A stretch of 55,218 nucleotides of DNA. Source: a virus. A program made the position numbers and the translations under genes. The stretch lies in the IMG/VR virus record IMGVR_UViG_3300042337_000069, positions 1 to 55,218 of that record; one strand, written 5' to 3'. The notes under the pieces are model-generated. The model saw nothing but the letters and a program-made list of their open reading frames with translations. It did not search any database and was not told the DNA's origin. The first letter of the stretch is position 1. Every line of letters begins with the position of its first letter. Below, in pieces: positions 19,676 through 25,782 of this stretch.

Positions 19676-19869
19676 TGCCCACATATTCGTTCAAGTCAAA
19701 AGATACTGGCGAGACATTTGACATTTTTATGGGAGTGTCTGAATTAGATCAGTTCATGGAAGATCATCCAGAATTTGAAAAACTTTTGTCTGCACCACAT
19801 TTTCTCGGTACCAACATGAATGGCGGAATGCTAAATAACAAAACATATGATCCAAAGGATAATGCATAA
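19675..19869 (+). CDS. Small phage protein, paralogue of the next gene, 64 aa
   Basis: ATG 19675 overlaps the upstream stop. The start MPTYSFKSKDTGETFDIFM and SELDQFMEDHPEFEKLL resemble the next gene (MPNYTWCHKETGEEHTNTM, AERDEYEKNNPHLRQVL), so they are tandem paralogues. The pattern recalls FmdB-type zinc-ribbon proteins, but the cysteines are absent. Function unknown. Confidence 0.65.
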   Translation: MPTYSFKSKDTGETFDIFMGVSELDQFMEDHPEFEKLLSAPHFLGTNMNGGMLNNKTYDPKDNA

Positions 19870-20132
19870 TGCCTAATTACACATGGTGCCATAAAGAGAC
19901 TGGCGAAGAACACACAAACACAATGACGATTGCAGAGCGTGACGAATACGAGAAGAACAATCCGCATCTTCGTCAAGTTCTGCGTAACTTTACAATGTGT
20001 GATCCTGTGAATATTGGCGTCACCAAGCCGCCAAGTGATTTCCAAAAGTATATTCTTGGTCGTGTCAAGGCTTCTGTACCACAAGCAGATGCAGTAGCGA
20101 GCAAGCGTTGGGACATTCCTAAGGAGGTCTAG
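19869..20132 (+). CDS. Small phage protein, paralogue of the previous gene, 87 aa
   Basis: It shares the N-terminal half with the preceding gene and adds a basic C-terminal extension (KPPSDFQKYILGRVKASV). In T4-like phages such FmdB-like proteins often sit near phoH or replication genes. It is the last gene before a terminator. An AAGGAGG at 20120-20126 lies at its very end with no gene following. Confidence 0.65.
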   Translation: MPNYTWCHKETGEEHTNTMTIAERDEYEKNNPHLRQVLRNFTMCDPVNIGVTKPPSDFQKYILGRVKASVPQADAVASKRWDIPKEV

Positions 20133-20163
20133 GCTGTCAAACAAACATTTCAGTAAAAGGTTT

Positions 20164-20200
20164 AGAGGTCGCTCCCGTAAAAAGGAGTCGACCTCTTTTT
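20164..20200 (+). terminator. Rho-independent terminator
   Basis: AGAGGTCG-CTCC (20164-20175) pairs with GGAG-t-CGACCTCT (20184-20196) around loop CGTAAAAA, followed by a T run to 20200. It closes the operon before phoH. Confidence 0.88.
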
Positions 20201-20241
20201 GTTATGATGATGTGACCAACAATAACAACAAAGGTCAATAT

Positions 20242-20955
20242 ATGTCTAGAAAGCAGAGAAGAAATAACCAAAAGCAGCAACATGAGAATCAGGCTGAAAG
20301 AAACCATTTCGAACTTCGTCATATCAAACCTCTAACAGTAAATCAACAGAGAGTTTGGGACGCATACGAAGCGGGTTCTAATCTTATGCTACATGGTTAT
20401 GCCGGCACCGGTAAAACTTTTCTATCCTCATACCTAGCTCTAAAGGAGGTTTTAATAGACGAGACATATAAGAGGGTCGTTATCATCCGCTCAGTCGTTC
20501 CATCCAGAGACATGGGATTCTTACCTGGCTCTGAAAAGCAAAAGGCGGAAGTTTACGAACAACCCTATCAAGAAATCTGTGACGATCTATTTGGTCGTGG
20601 TGATGGATGGAAGATTCTAAAGATGAAGCGATTGGTTGAGTTTACCACAACATCGTTTCTTCGTGGAACAACCTTCAATGATTCAATCATCATTGTTGAC
20701 GAATGCAATAACATGAACTTTCAGGAGATTGATACAGTTATGACTCGTATCGGTACCAACTCACGTATCATCTTCTGTGGTGACTATCGCCAGTCTGATC
20801 TACACAAGCCACATGATAAGACAGGCATCAGAGAGCTAATGTCTATCACTCGTCGTATGAAGTCATTCGATCATATCGAGTTTGAAATGGAAGACATTGT
20901 GCGTTCTGGTACAGTCAAAGAGTATATCATTCAGAAGACTGAAATGGGGCTATAA
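20242..20955 (+). CDS. phoH: PhoH-like ATPase, 237 aa
   Basis: The Walker A loop is GYAGTGKT at residues 52-59, and the Walker B region IIIVDECNNMN with the following ...RIIFCGDYRQ matches PhoH-family P-loop ATPases. I chose ATG 20242 because AAGG at 20231-20234 precedes it; the GTG at 20212 would add ten Asn/Lys-rich residues without a binding site. The N-terminus is basic and Gln/Asn-rich. PhoH proteins in phages are widespread; RNA-helicase-like and phosphate-stress roles have been proposed, and none is settled. The stop overlaps a candidate late promoter box. Confidence 0.92.
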   Translation: MSRKQRRNNQKQQHENQAERNHFELRHIKPLTVNQQRVWDAYEAGSNLMLHGYAGTGKTFLSSYLALKEVLIDETYKRVVIIRSVVPSRDMGFLPGSEKQKAEVYEQPYQEICDDLFGRGDGWKILKMKRLVEFTTTSFLRGTTFNDSIIIVDECNNMNFQEIDTVMTRIGTNSRIIFCGDYRQSDLHKPHDKTGIRELMSITRRMKSFDHIEFEMEDIVRSGTVKEYIIQKTEMGL

Positions 20956-20962
20956 CTAAATA
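20956..20962 (+). promoter_or_regulatory. Candidate late promoter CTAAATA
   Basis: CTAAATA directly after the phoH stop resembles the T4 late -10 element TATAAATA. Comparable boxes occur at 24486, 27926, 34632 (- strand), 35098, 40305 and 45728. Here it would serve the two genes with capsid-targeting-like N-termini. Confidence 0.4.
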
Positions 20963-20985
20963 CTAAAAACCCAGGGAGGATTACC

Positions 20986-21498
20986 GTGCTTAGATTTTTT
21001 GAGTTCTTACAAGAGAGAAATTTAGAGGAGGGTAATCCTCTCGCTCGGGTACATAAGTTTGAAAAGAAGGATCGTCCAACCGCTGCTATCACTGGCTATC
21101 GTGCTGGCAAGTCTGATACTGAGAATAAGGCAGCGATGAAATCATTCGACAAGGACCTTCGTGCTAAAGGCTACGGTTTCCGTAAGTCAGAAGGTACCTG
21201 GGAAGGCGGTAAAGAACCATCACGATTCGTTACCGCTAAAGGAAAAGGAAATCGTCATGTCAAGCAGTTTAAACGAGACATGACAAACCTTTCCGCAAAA
21301 TACGATCAGGATGCGGTAGCTATCCGTCACAAGAAAACAACGAATCTTGTCGGTACCAATGACACTGGGTACCCAGGTCGTGGCAAGGTTGACAACGTGG
21401 GTAAGACAGTATATAATAAACAAGATGCAGACTTCAAAACGGAATTCCGTCCTTCGAAGCCAGCAGGAAAGCGTCCGACGTTCACAACAAAGGAATGA
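20986..21498 (+). CDS. Putative internal head protein with capsid-targeting-like N-terminus, 170 aa (GTG start)
   Basis: GTG 20986 follows AGGGAGGA. The first ten residues MLRFFEFLQE fit the T4 capsid-targeting sequence (MKTYQEFIAE), including Glu6, Phe7, a branched or Leu residue at 8 and Glu10, and LQE is a good gp21-type protease site. The rest is basic, with ENKAAMKSFDKDLRAKGYGF and EGGKEPSRFV patterns somewhat like DUF3293 proteins, then a Lys/Gly-rich tail. I infer packaging in the head and ejection into the host. An alternative is a cytoplasmic protein with a chance N-terminus. Confidence 0.65.
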   Translation: MLRFFEFLQERNLEEGNPLARVHKFEKKDRPTAAITGYRAGKSDTENKAAMKSFDKDLRAKGYGFRKSEGTWEGGKEPSRFVTAKGKGNRHVKQFKRDMTNLSAKYDQDAVAIRHKKTTNLVGTNDTGYPGRGKVDNVGKTVYNKQDADFKTEFRPSKPAGKRPTFTTKE

Positions 21499-21502
21499 GT
21501 GA

Positions 21503-21874
21503 ATGACCAACTTTGACATGATCCGTGAAACGGTAGCATACAAGCTTGTGCTTGACAGTGGCCATAAGCATCTTTCCGAGAAAGATTATATGGCGCTTTC
21601 GGTGCACATTTGCAATGAAGCGTATGCTGACGATGAAAGCAAGGCGTCGGGGTTTAATGCTAAGATGGGGTGGTGGCACAAGCTGCGCCAAGCATTACAG
21701 GCCGCTTTAACATCTGACGGTATCACGGTCCATTATGATGATGAGTATGAAACTCAGTTCAAAGAGTGGATCAAGACGCAGGGCGACAACCCAGGACTTG
21801 GCCCTATGGGTAAGATCGACTGGTATTCGCAGAAGCGGGCTGAGTTCGATAAGATTTACAAGAAGGAAGAATAA
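21503..21874 (+). CDS. Hypothetical protein, 123 aa
   Basis: Sits between the two capsid-targeting-like genes and overlaps the second by one base (TAATG). The protein is helical, with MIRETVAYKLVLDSGHKHL and a C-terminal acidic/basic helix (SQKRAEFDKIYKKEE). It lacks the targeting-like N-terminus. Function unknown. Confidence 0.65.
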   Translation: MTNFDMIRETVAYKLVLDSGHKHLSEKDYMALSVHICNEAYADDESKASGFNAKMGWWHKLRQALQAALTSDGITVHYDDEYETQFKEWIKTQGDNPGLGPMGKIDWYSQKRAEFDKIYKKEE

Positions 21875-22416
21875 TGCTAACATTCAGCGAGTTCATTACC
21901 GAGAAGATTCTAAACATAGGTCTAAACCCTAAACACGAAAAGCATCGTGAAGGTTATCGCAAACAGATTCACGATGTTATTCAGCGTTCATATAAAGATG
22001 TTGAAGGTGGCTATGGCGGACATGGTTCGGGATCGGATGCAGAGAGTAAGGCTATTCACGCAGACATCTCGGACAATGCCGTCAAGGCTACTAGAAGAGG
22101 CGATAAGATTACTCACGCCACAATCTACAAACAAAAACACGGTCGTAAGATTATCGGACTGGGCACAGACGGATCAAAGCAAGGTTCAGCAGACTTTGAT
22201 CGGAATGCAAGAGAAGACAACAAACAAAAGAGAGCATGGGGTGAGTTTAGCGGCAATGCCGAAAAGGCATATCGCAAGCGTGATATGCCTCAGGTTTCTT
22301 CATCCGAAGCAGGTAAATTGACTGGAAAGAAAGTCAAAGTAAAAGATGCTGAAAGATACAGTAGAGATATCGGTGGACATGAACATGAAAAGACTATACT
22401 TGGTCATCCAAAGTAA
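21874..22416 (+). CDS. Putative internal head protein, conserved phage family, 180 aa
   Basis: The N-terminus MLTFSEFITE again matches the T4 capsid-targeting pattern (Glu6-Phe7-Ile8-x-Glu10), with ITE a possible prohead-protease site. The body has a Gly-rich motif (GGYGGHGSGSDAE), HADISDNAVKATRRGDKI, KHGRKIIGLGTDGSKQG and DRNAREDNKQKRAWGEFSG. I recall similar proteins in T4-like phages of other hosts, all without assigned function. The repeated GTDGSKQG and conserved charged residues suggest an enzyme. Delivery with the DNA is inferred. A promoter for the next operon starts in the bases after its stop. Confidence 0.7.
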   Translation: MLTFSEFITEKILNIGLNPKHEKHREGYRKQIHDVIQRSYKDVEGGYGGHGSGSDAESKAIHADISDNAVKATRRGDKITHATIYKQKHGRKIIGLGTDGSKQGSADFDRNAREDNKQKRAWGEFSGNAEKAYRKRDMPQVSSSEAGKLTGKKVKVKDAERYSRDIGGHEHEKTILGHPK

Positions 22417-22424
22417 TAAAGTCC

Positions 22425-22453
22425 TTGACTTTTGATATATTCCTTGCTATAAT
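22425..22453 (+). promoter_or_regulatory. Promoter, TTGACT-17-TATAAT
   Basis: TTGACT 22425-22430 and consensus TATAAT 22448-22453 with a 17-bp spacer; the best match to sigma70 consensus in the window. Expected start about 22460, ahead of ATG 22486. Confidence 0.85.
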
Positions 22454-22485
22454 ATACACATAATCGAGACAACACGGAATATATC

Positions 22486-23013
22486 ATGACCCAGCCAGGA
22501 ATCATCTACTTTCACGGTTACAATTCGTCTCCTAATACCGACAAGGTTACGGAACTTCGTAAGCACTTTTCCGAAGTGTATGCTTTTCCTATCGATGTTG
22601 ATCCTGACAAGTCTCTGCCCTATCTAGAGGCAGAGATCGATCATATTCTTGCTTCCTCTATCAACTCCGATAAGCCTCTTGTTTTCGTCGGCACTTCTCT
22701 GGGAGCGTGGTATGCTGGTCATCTCGCCAAGATGTTTTATTCACCTGCCGTTCTAATCAATCCTTGTTGGTCATTCGATGCTGTCAAGGTTGACTTGGGT
22801 ATTGCTGGTGAAATCAAGGCAAAGTATGAAACGCTAGGATTTGAGTATCCTGAAAATACGACATTCTTCATTGCTCAGAATGACGAGGTAATCGACTTCT
22901 CACGCTTTCATCCTCTAAACACTCGCACCATATATAATAAGAATGCGGATCATCGATTCAACGGTGAGCCGTTTGAACGGGTGATTGAGTTATTGAAGCA
23001 TGAAGAATTTTAG
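22486..23013 (+). CDS. YqiA/UPF0227-like alpha/beta-hydrolase, 175 aa
   Basis: The start YFHGYNSSP, the nucleophile elbow Gly69-Thr-Ser71-Leu-Gly73, Asp133 in AQNDEVID and His156 in DHRF reproduce the YqiA-type esterase order and length. Such enzymes hydrolyse acyl or thioester bonds; the substrate here is unknown. It has the strongest promoter in the window, so early high expression is likely. The stop region overlaps the nuclease gene. Confidence 0.85.
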   Translation: MTQPGIIYFHGYNSSPNTDKVTELRKHFSEVYAFPIDVDPDKSLPYLEAEIDHILASSINSDKPLVFVGTSLGAWYAGHLAKMFYSPAVLINPCWSFDAVKVDLGIAGEIKAKYETLGFEYPENTTFFIAQNDEVIDFSRFHPLNTRTIYNKNADHRFNGEPFERVIELLKHEEF

Positions 23014-23677
23014 ACATATCCACAACAATCCGGATATCTGTAGTTTAAACAGAATTGAATACAATGGTAAGAGATACTATGAGTCACCTGACGGTAAAAG
23101 ATTACCGTCGGTGACTACTTTTTTATCACATTTCAAGAAAGACTCCATAATCAAATGGCGCAAGCGAGTTGGTGAAGAGGAAGCAAACAAGATATCCGCT
23201 AAAGCAACTAGAAGAGGCACTAAATTTCATTCGCTAATGGAAGCATACCTAGGTAATCAAGACCCCTCTACATTTCTTACCGAAGATTTGATGCCTGATA
23301 TGAAACATCATTTCAATTTGATGAAACCAAAGCTTGACAGGATCGACAATATACATTATATTGAGGCTATGCTTTATAGCGAAACGATTGGTCTTGCAGG
23401 ACAGGTAGATTGTATCGCAGAGTTTGACGGTATTCCTTCTATCATCGATTTCAAGACGGCTAACAAGATTAAGAAAGAAGAGTGGATCGAAGACTACTTT
23501 CTACAGACAACAGCATATTCGCTCATGTATGAAGACATGACAGGGGTGCAGGCAAAACAGATTGTAATTCTTATTTCGGTAGATCACGAACTACCACAAG
23601 TCTTTGTGAAAGATCGTCGTGATTATGTGCCTTTATTGGCAGAACGTCTCAGAGAGTTTAGGAGAATAGCGCCATGA
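23000..23677 (+). CDS. RecB/MGME1-like PD-(D/E)XK exonuclease, 225 aa
   Basis: The motif set is: Gly73-Thr-Lys-Phe-His, Glu122, GLAGQVDCIAEF with Asp137, and IIDFKTA with Asp150 and Lys152, followed by YFLQTTAYS. This is the order seen in MGME1-like phage exonucleases related to the RecB nuclease domain. It may process DNA ends in recombination or packaging. The length is typical. It starts 14 bases before the esterase stop and overlaps the next ORF by four. Confidence 0.88.
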   Translation: MKNFRHIHNNPDICSLNRIEYNGKRYYESPDGKRLPSVTTFLSHFKKDSIIKWRKRVGEEEANKISAKATRRGTKFHSLMEAYLGNQDPSTFLTEDLMPDMKHHFNLMKPKLDRIDNIHYIEAMLYSETIGLAGQVDCIAEFDGIPSIIDFKTANKIKKEEWIEDYFLQTTAYSLMYEDMTGVQAKQIVILISVDHELPQVFVKDRRDYVPLLAERLREFRRIAP

Positions 23678-23844
23678 AGGGATCTAGAGAGTTCAAGAAT
23701 TATGTGAAAAGATATTCAAAGCAATTGAAAATGTGTTATTGGGATGATCTGAACATATTGACGAAATATCCTAATGATAAAAAGTGGCGAAAGACAAAGC
23801 GTCGTCCAAGAGATGGTTATGGCGAAAAAGGAGTAGAGGAATGA
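23674..23844 (+). CDS. Small basic hypothetical protein, 56 aa
   Basis: Four-base overlaps with both neighbours. Rich in Lys, Arg and aromatic residues (MKGSREFKNYVKRYSKQLK..., KTKRRPRDGYG). GTTTAGGAGA supplies the ribosome binding site. Possibly nucleic-acid binding; unrecognised. Confidence 0.6.
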   Translation: MKGSREFKNYVKRYSKQLKMCYWDDLNILTKYPNDKKWRKTKRRPRDGYGEKGVEE

Positions 23845-23966
23845 AAAAGATCGCATTAGTTCTAGTAGGTTTATCCTTTCTTAGTTTTAGTTTGGCTGGC
23901 TGTGGTGCAGCAGGAACGATTGCTCGCTGCACATTACTGGATAACACATCTAGGCCCTGTAACTGA
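23841..23966 (+). CDS. Small lipoprotein, 41 aa (outer-membrane spanin candidate)
   Basis: ATG 23841 is preceded by AAAAAGGAG. The sequence MKKIALVLVGLSFLSFSLAGC is a type II signal with lipobox LAGC, leaving a 22-residue mature lipopeptide with two more Cys. Size and form fit Rz1-like o-spanins or other phage lipoproteins. No clear i-spanin partner was found next to it. A second open frame overlaps its 3' half in a different register (see findings). Confidence 0.65.
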   Translation: MKKIALVLVGLSFLSFSLAGCGAAGTIARCTLLDNTSRPCN

Positions 23967-24011
23967 TACTCCTTGGATAGAGGAGTTTGAGAAAGATTTG
24001 GAGAATAAAGA

Positions 24012-24299
24012 GTGATTCGTATTTTCGTTATGTTGCTTCTTTCTTGCTCTGCCGCTCTTGCTGAGGACATCTCTTGTCAAAAGAAGCCAACTCATAACTT
24101 TGTTATCGAGTGTAAGAGCAAGAAAGAAGCGGATGTCTCTCTATTAGCACTGAACGGTGGTGAATGTGCTTCTGTTGCATTTCACAAACATGTTGGCGCA
24201 GAGAAAGCATTTGAGATACCTGGAACAAAAGAGTGCTTCTATGTTCGAAGCGTAACATTATCAATAGATGGCAAGAGTAAGACAATCGGACCACTATGA
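24012..24299 (+). CDS. Exported cysteine-containing protein, 95 aa (GTG start)
   Basis: GTG 24012 follows TTGGAG. Residues 1-17 (MIRIFVMLLLSCSAALA) are a signal peptide. The mature part has four Cys (SCQKK, IECKS, GECAS, KECFY) that could form two disulfides in the periplasm, in a compact beta-rich domain. Function is unknown. It is the third exported product of this phage region besides the nuclease and the L,D-transpeptidase. Confidence 0.7.
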   Translation: MIRIFVMLLLSCSAALAEDISCQKKPTHNFVIECKSKKEADVSLLALNGGECASVAFHKHVGAEKAFEIPGTKECFYVRSVTLSIDGKSKTIGPL

Positions 24300-24490
24300 T
24301 AAAAGAACTGATCATACTGGCGCAGGTGGCTAATACAATTCCTCCTACTGACATTATGAGAAATGACACTCCGACTTATTCATGGGAAAGGCCAACACAG
24401 CCACCGAGATATCAAGTTCCCGCAACTGGTATTTACTCGGCAGGATCTAGACCTCCTCCGATTTCGTTTGAAGAGGTTGAAGTAGAATAA
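24296..24490 (+). CDS. Proline-rich hypothetical protein, 64 aa
   Basis: Four-base overlap with the exported protein gene. Residues 23-58 hold many Pro (PTQPPRYQVP, SRPPPIS); the N-terminus MIKELIILAQVANTIPP is mildly hydrophobic. Proline-rich short proteins occur among spanin components, but no signal or lipobox is evident. Ends just before the tmRNA. Confidence 0.55.
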   Translation: MIKELIILAQVANTIPPTDIMRNDTPTYSWERPTQPPRYQVPATGIYSAGSRPPPISFEEVEVE

Positions 24491-24494
24491 ATAG

Positions 24495-24566
24495 AATTGC
24501 CAAAGGTCGTTGAGAGACGAAACATAGGTTTCTTGGACGTGGGTGCGATTCCCACCGTCTCCACCA
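24495..24566 (+). ncRNA. ssrA: tmRNA acceptor piece (3' tRNA-like half) of a permuted ssrA
   Basis: The bases up to CCA at 24564-24566 form the 3' half of a tRNA-Ala-like domain: T stem GTGGG (24539-24543)/CCCAC (24551-24555) with loop TGCGATT, then acceptor strand CGTCTCC (24556-24562) and ACCA. CGTCTCC pairs over all seven bases with GGGGACG at 24640-24646, with a G-U wobble at the third pair, the alanine identity element. The CCA is genomically encoded. The 5' end of the mature piece is estimated. The T-loop second base is G where U is normal. It lies upstream of the coding piece, so the gene is circularly permuted. Confidence 0.85.
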
Positions 24567-24639
24567 TAGATACATCGTAAAGATTGCCGATTAATGATCG
24601 TATATCGCTTAGGTACCATAAGCACGATGTATCTTTGAT
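24567..24639 (+). other. tmRNA intervening segment, removed on maturation
   Basis: The 73 bases between the CCA end and the coding-piece 5' end contain a perfect 11-bp inverted repeat, AGATACATCGT (24568-24578)/ACGATGTATCT (24624-24634), that stacks on the acceptor stem, plus an inner hairpin GCTTA (24607-24611)/TAAGC (24619-24623). This matches the expected processed loop of permuted tmRNA precursors. Confidence 0.75.
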
Positions 24640-24797
24640 GGGGACGAACAGGTTCGACAGGATTCAGTAAGGTCGTAAGGAGACTGTAGGCATTTATAGG
24701 TGCAGCAAATGATAACGCACCTTACGAAATGGCTCTAGCAGCTTGATCGTTTGGGTATGGGTTCCACCTCGAAACAGAACGGGCCCACTAACAACAA
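24640..24797 (+). ncRNA. ssrA: tmRNA coding piece with peptide tag of a permuted ssrA
   Basis: Starts GGGGACG, followed by AACAGGTTCGACAGG, the conserved D-loop-like hallmark of tmRNA. The tag frame runs from GCA 24702 or 24705 to TGA 24744-24746 and encodes ANDNAPYEMALAA, beginning like bacterial tags (AND) and ending in the ALAA that ClpXP recognises. A stem TGGGTTC (24758-24764)/GGGCCCA (24781-24787) follows. The 3' end is estimated from the next gene's ribosome binding region. tmRNA frees stalled ribosomes with SmpB; a phage copy would secure translation late in infection or replace host tagging. Confidence 0.88.
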
Positions 24798-24808
24798 TAG
24801 GATTACAA

Positions 24809-25009
24809 ATGTCCGATATCAAAGAAAGTTTCTTCACCAAAGTAGACGAATTGCGTGAAAACAAAACATTTTTACCCATTCTTCCTGACTATAAAAAGAT
24901 AAAGTCAAAGAAGGAACCATGGGGCAAATCTCACAAGCCTAAACCAGTGGATCCTGATAAGATGGATGAAATCGGCAGAAAGATTGGAAAAGTAAAGAAT
25001 AAAGAGTGA
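24809..25009 (+). CDS. Hypothetical charged protein, 66 aa
   Basis: ATG 24809 follows ATAGGA at 24797-24802. An in-frame ATG at 24743 lies in the tmRNA tag region and is not used here. The protein is Lys-rich with a C-terminal GKVKNKE tail (DYKKIKSKKEPWGK in the middle). Unrecognised. Confidence 0.55.
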   Translation: MSDIKESFFTKVDELRENKTFLPILPDYKKIKSKKEPWGKSHKPKPVDPDKMDEIGRKIGKVKNKE

Positions 25010-25123
25010 AATCAATCTTAGCACAATTGCTCTTTAGTAGGTTACGTGCCGAATGAGAGAGTCGGTAGGAAACATTGAGACTGATCCGTGACTGACACTC
25101 ACACAAACACACAGGAGAATATA
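25010..25123 (+). other. Non-coding leader with short hairpins
   Basis: No gene is seen. AGCA-caat-TGCT and CCGA-atgagaga-GTCGG could form small stems. It resembles neither a tRNA nor a clear promoter. ACAGGAGA at its end is the ribosome binding site of the next gene. Confidence 0.35.
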
Positions 25124-25339
25124 ATGGACCCCTTTACAATCCGGCTAGAACTGCTAAAATTAGCACAGTCAATCGAAAGTGATCGTATCTGGTCGGAACG
25201 GAATCGACTAGAGATGGATTGGAATGCTGCTAGAGATAATAAGCAGACCCTTCCGTATCCCATCCAACCCGTCGTCACTTACGAAGACGTTATCAAGGTA
25301 GCAAATGAACTGAATAAGTTCGTCTCTAACAAATCATAA
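25124..25339 (+). CDS. Hypothetical protein, 71 aa
   Basis: I chose ATG 25124 because AGGAGA lies just upstream; an ATG at 25088 lacks one. The product is helical (RLELLKLAQSIESDRIWSER) with a conserved-looking TYEDVIKVANELNKFV end. Phages of the T4 group have small proteins of this form near gene 33; the function is unknown. Confidence 0.65.
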   Translation: MDPFTIRLELLKLAQSIESDRIWSERNRLEMDWNAARDNKQTLPYPIQPVVTYEDVIKVANELNKFVSNKS

Positions 25340-25349
25340 GGATTATCCA

Positions 25350-25544
25350 ATGAGCAACAAAGACAAATATACAGGTATGCGTGACTTTGAGTTTGCCCTA
25401 AGCACAAACGTTTATATTTGTGCTGTAGCAGGTGCCATTCTCGGTGCTATTCTTGGATACTGGGCAACATCAACGATTGAGATTACTCTTGCTTCTGCAA
25501 TTACGTTCTTTGTCCTCTCAGGCATCTTTGGAATGTTTGTATGA
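25350..25544 (+). CDS. Two-pass membrane protein, 64 aa
   Basis: Two hydrophobic helices with small-residue packing motifs: about residues 20-40 (NVYICAVAGAILGAILGYW, GxxxGxxxG) and 46-63 (TLASAITFFVLSGIFGMF). Such small membrane proteins may oligomerise. It directly precedes, with a four-base overlap, the gp33-like gene. Role unknown; a holin is possible but not supported by neighbours. Confidence 0.65.
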   Translation: MSNKDKYTGMRDFEFALSTNVYICAVAGAILGAILGYWATSTIEITLASAITFFVLSGIFGMFV

Positions 25545-25765
25545 CGCCGGACGACATTCAAAAATTTAGTCTAGAGATTGAAGAGATTGTCTATATGAAG
25601 GACATTCCATATATTGATGCGGTTGTTATGTATTGTGAGCAGACAGGCTTCGAAGTCGAAACGGCCGCTAAACTTATCTCCGGCGTCCTCAAATCCAAAA
25701 TTAAATTAGAAGCAGAACAACTACACTTCCTCAAAAAGACAAGCACCTCACAACTTCCCTTTTAA
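25541..25765 (+). CDS. 33: gp33-like late transcription coactivator, 74 aa
   Basis: The short helical protein MTPDDIQKFSLEIEEIVYMKD..., with MYCEQTGFEVETAAKLI and KIKLEAEQLHFLKK, has the size and pattern of gp33 relatives in T4-like phages. In T4, gp33 links the sliding clamp to RNA polymerase for late transcription. The neighbourhood supports this: gene 59 and gene 32 follow, the same order (33-59-32) as in T4. The similarity is weak and judged by eye. Confidence 0.6.
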   Translation: MTPDDIQKFSLEIEEIVYMKDIPYIDAVVMYCEQTGFEVETAAKLISGVLKSKIKLEAEQLHFLKKTSTSQLPF

Positions 25766-25782
25766 CTTCTAAAGGATATATT

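Noticed and set aside
24743-24808. Upstream extension of the 66-residue protein
   Set aside because: The earlier ATG lies within the tmRNA tag and 3' stem; ATAGGA favours the ATG at 24809.
25010-25123. tRNA or a second tmRNA fragment
   Set aside because: No cloverleaf, T-loop or CCA end can be formed; only short weak stems.
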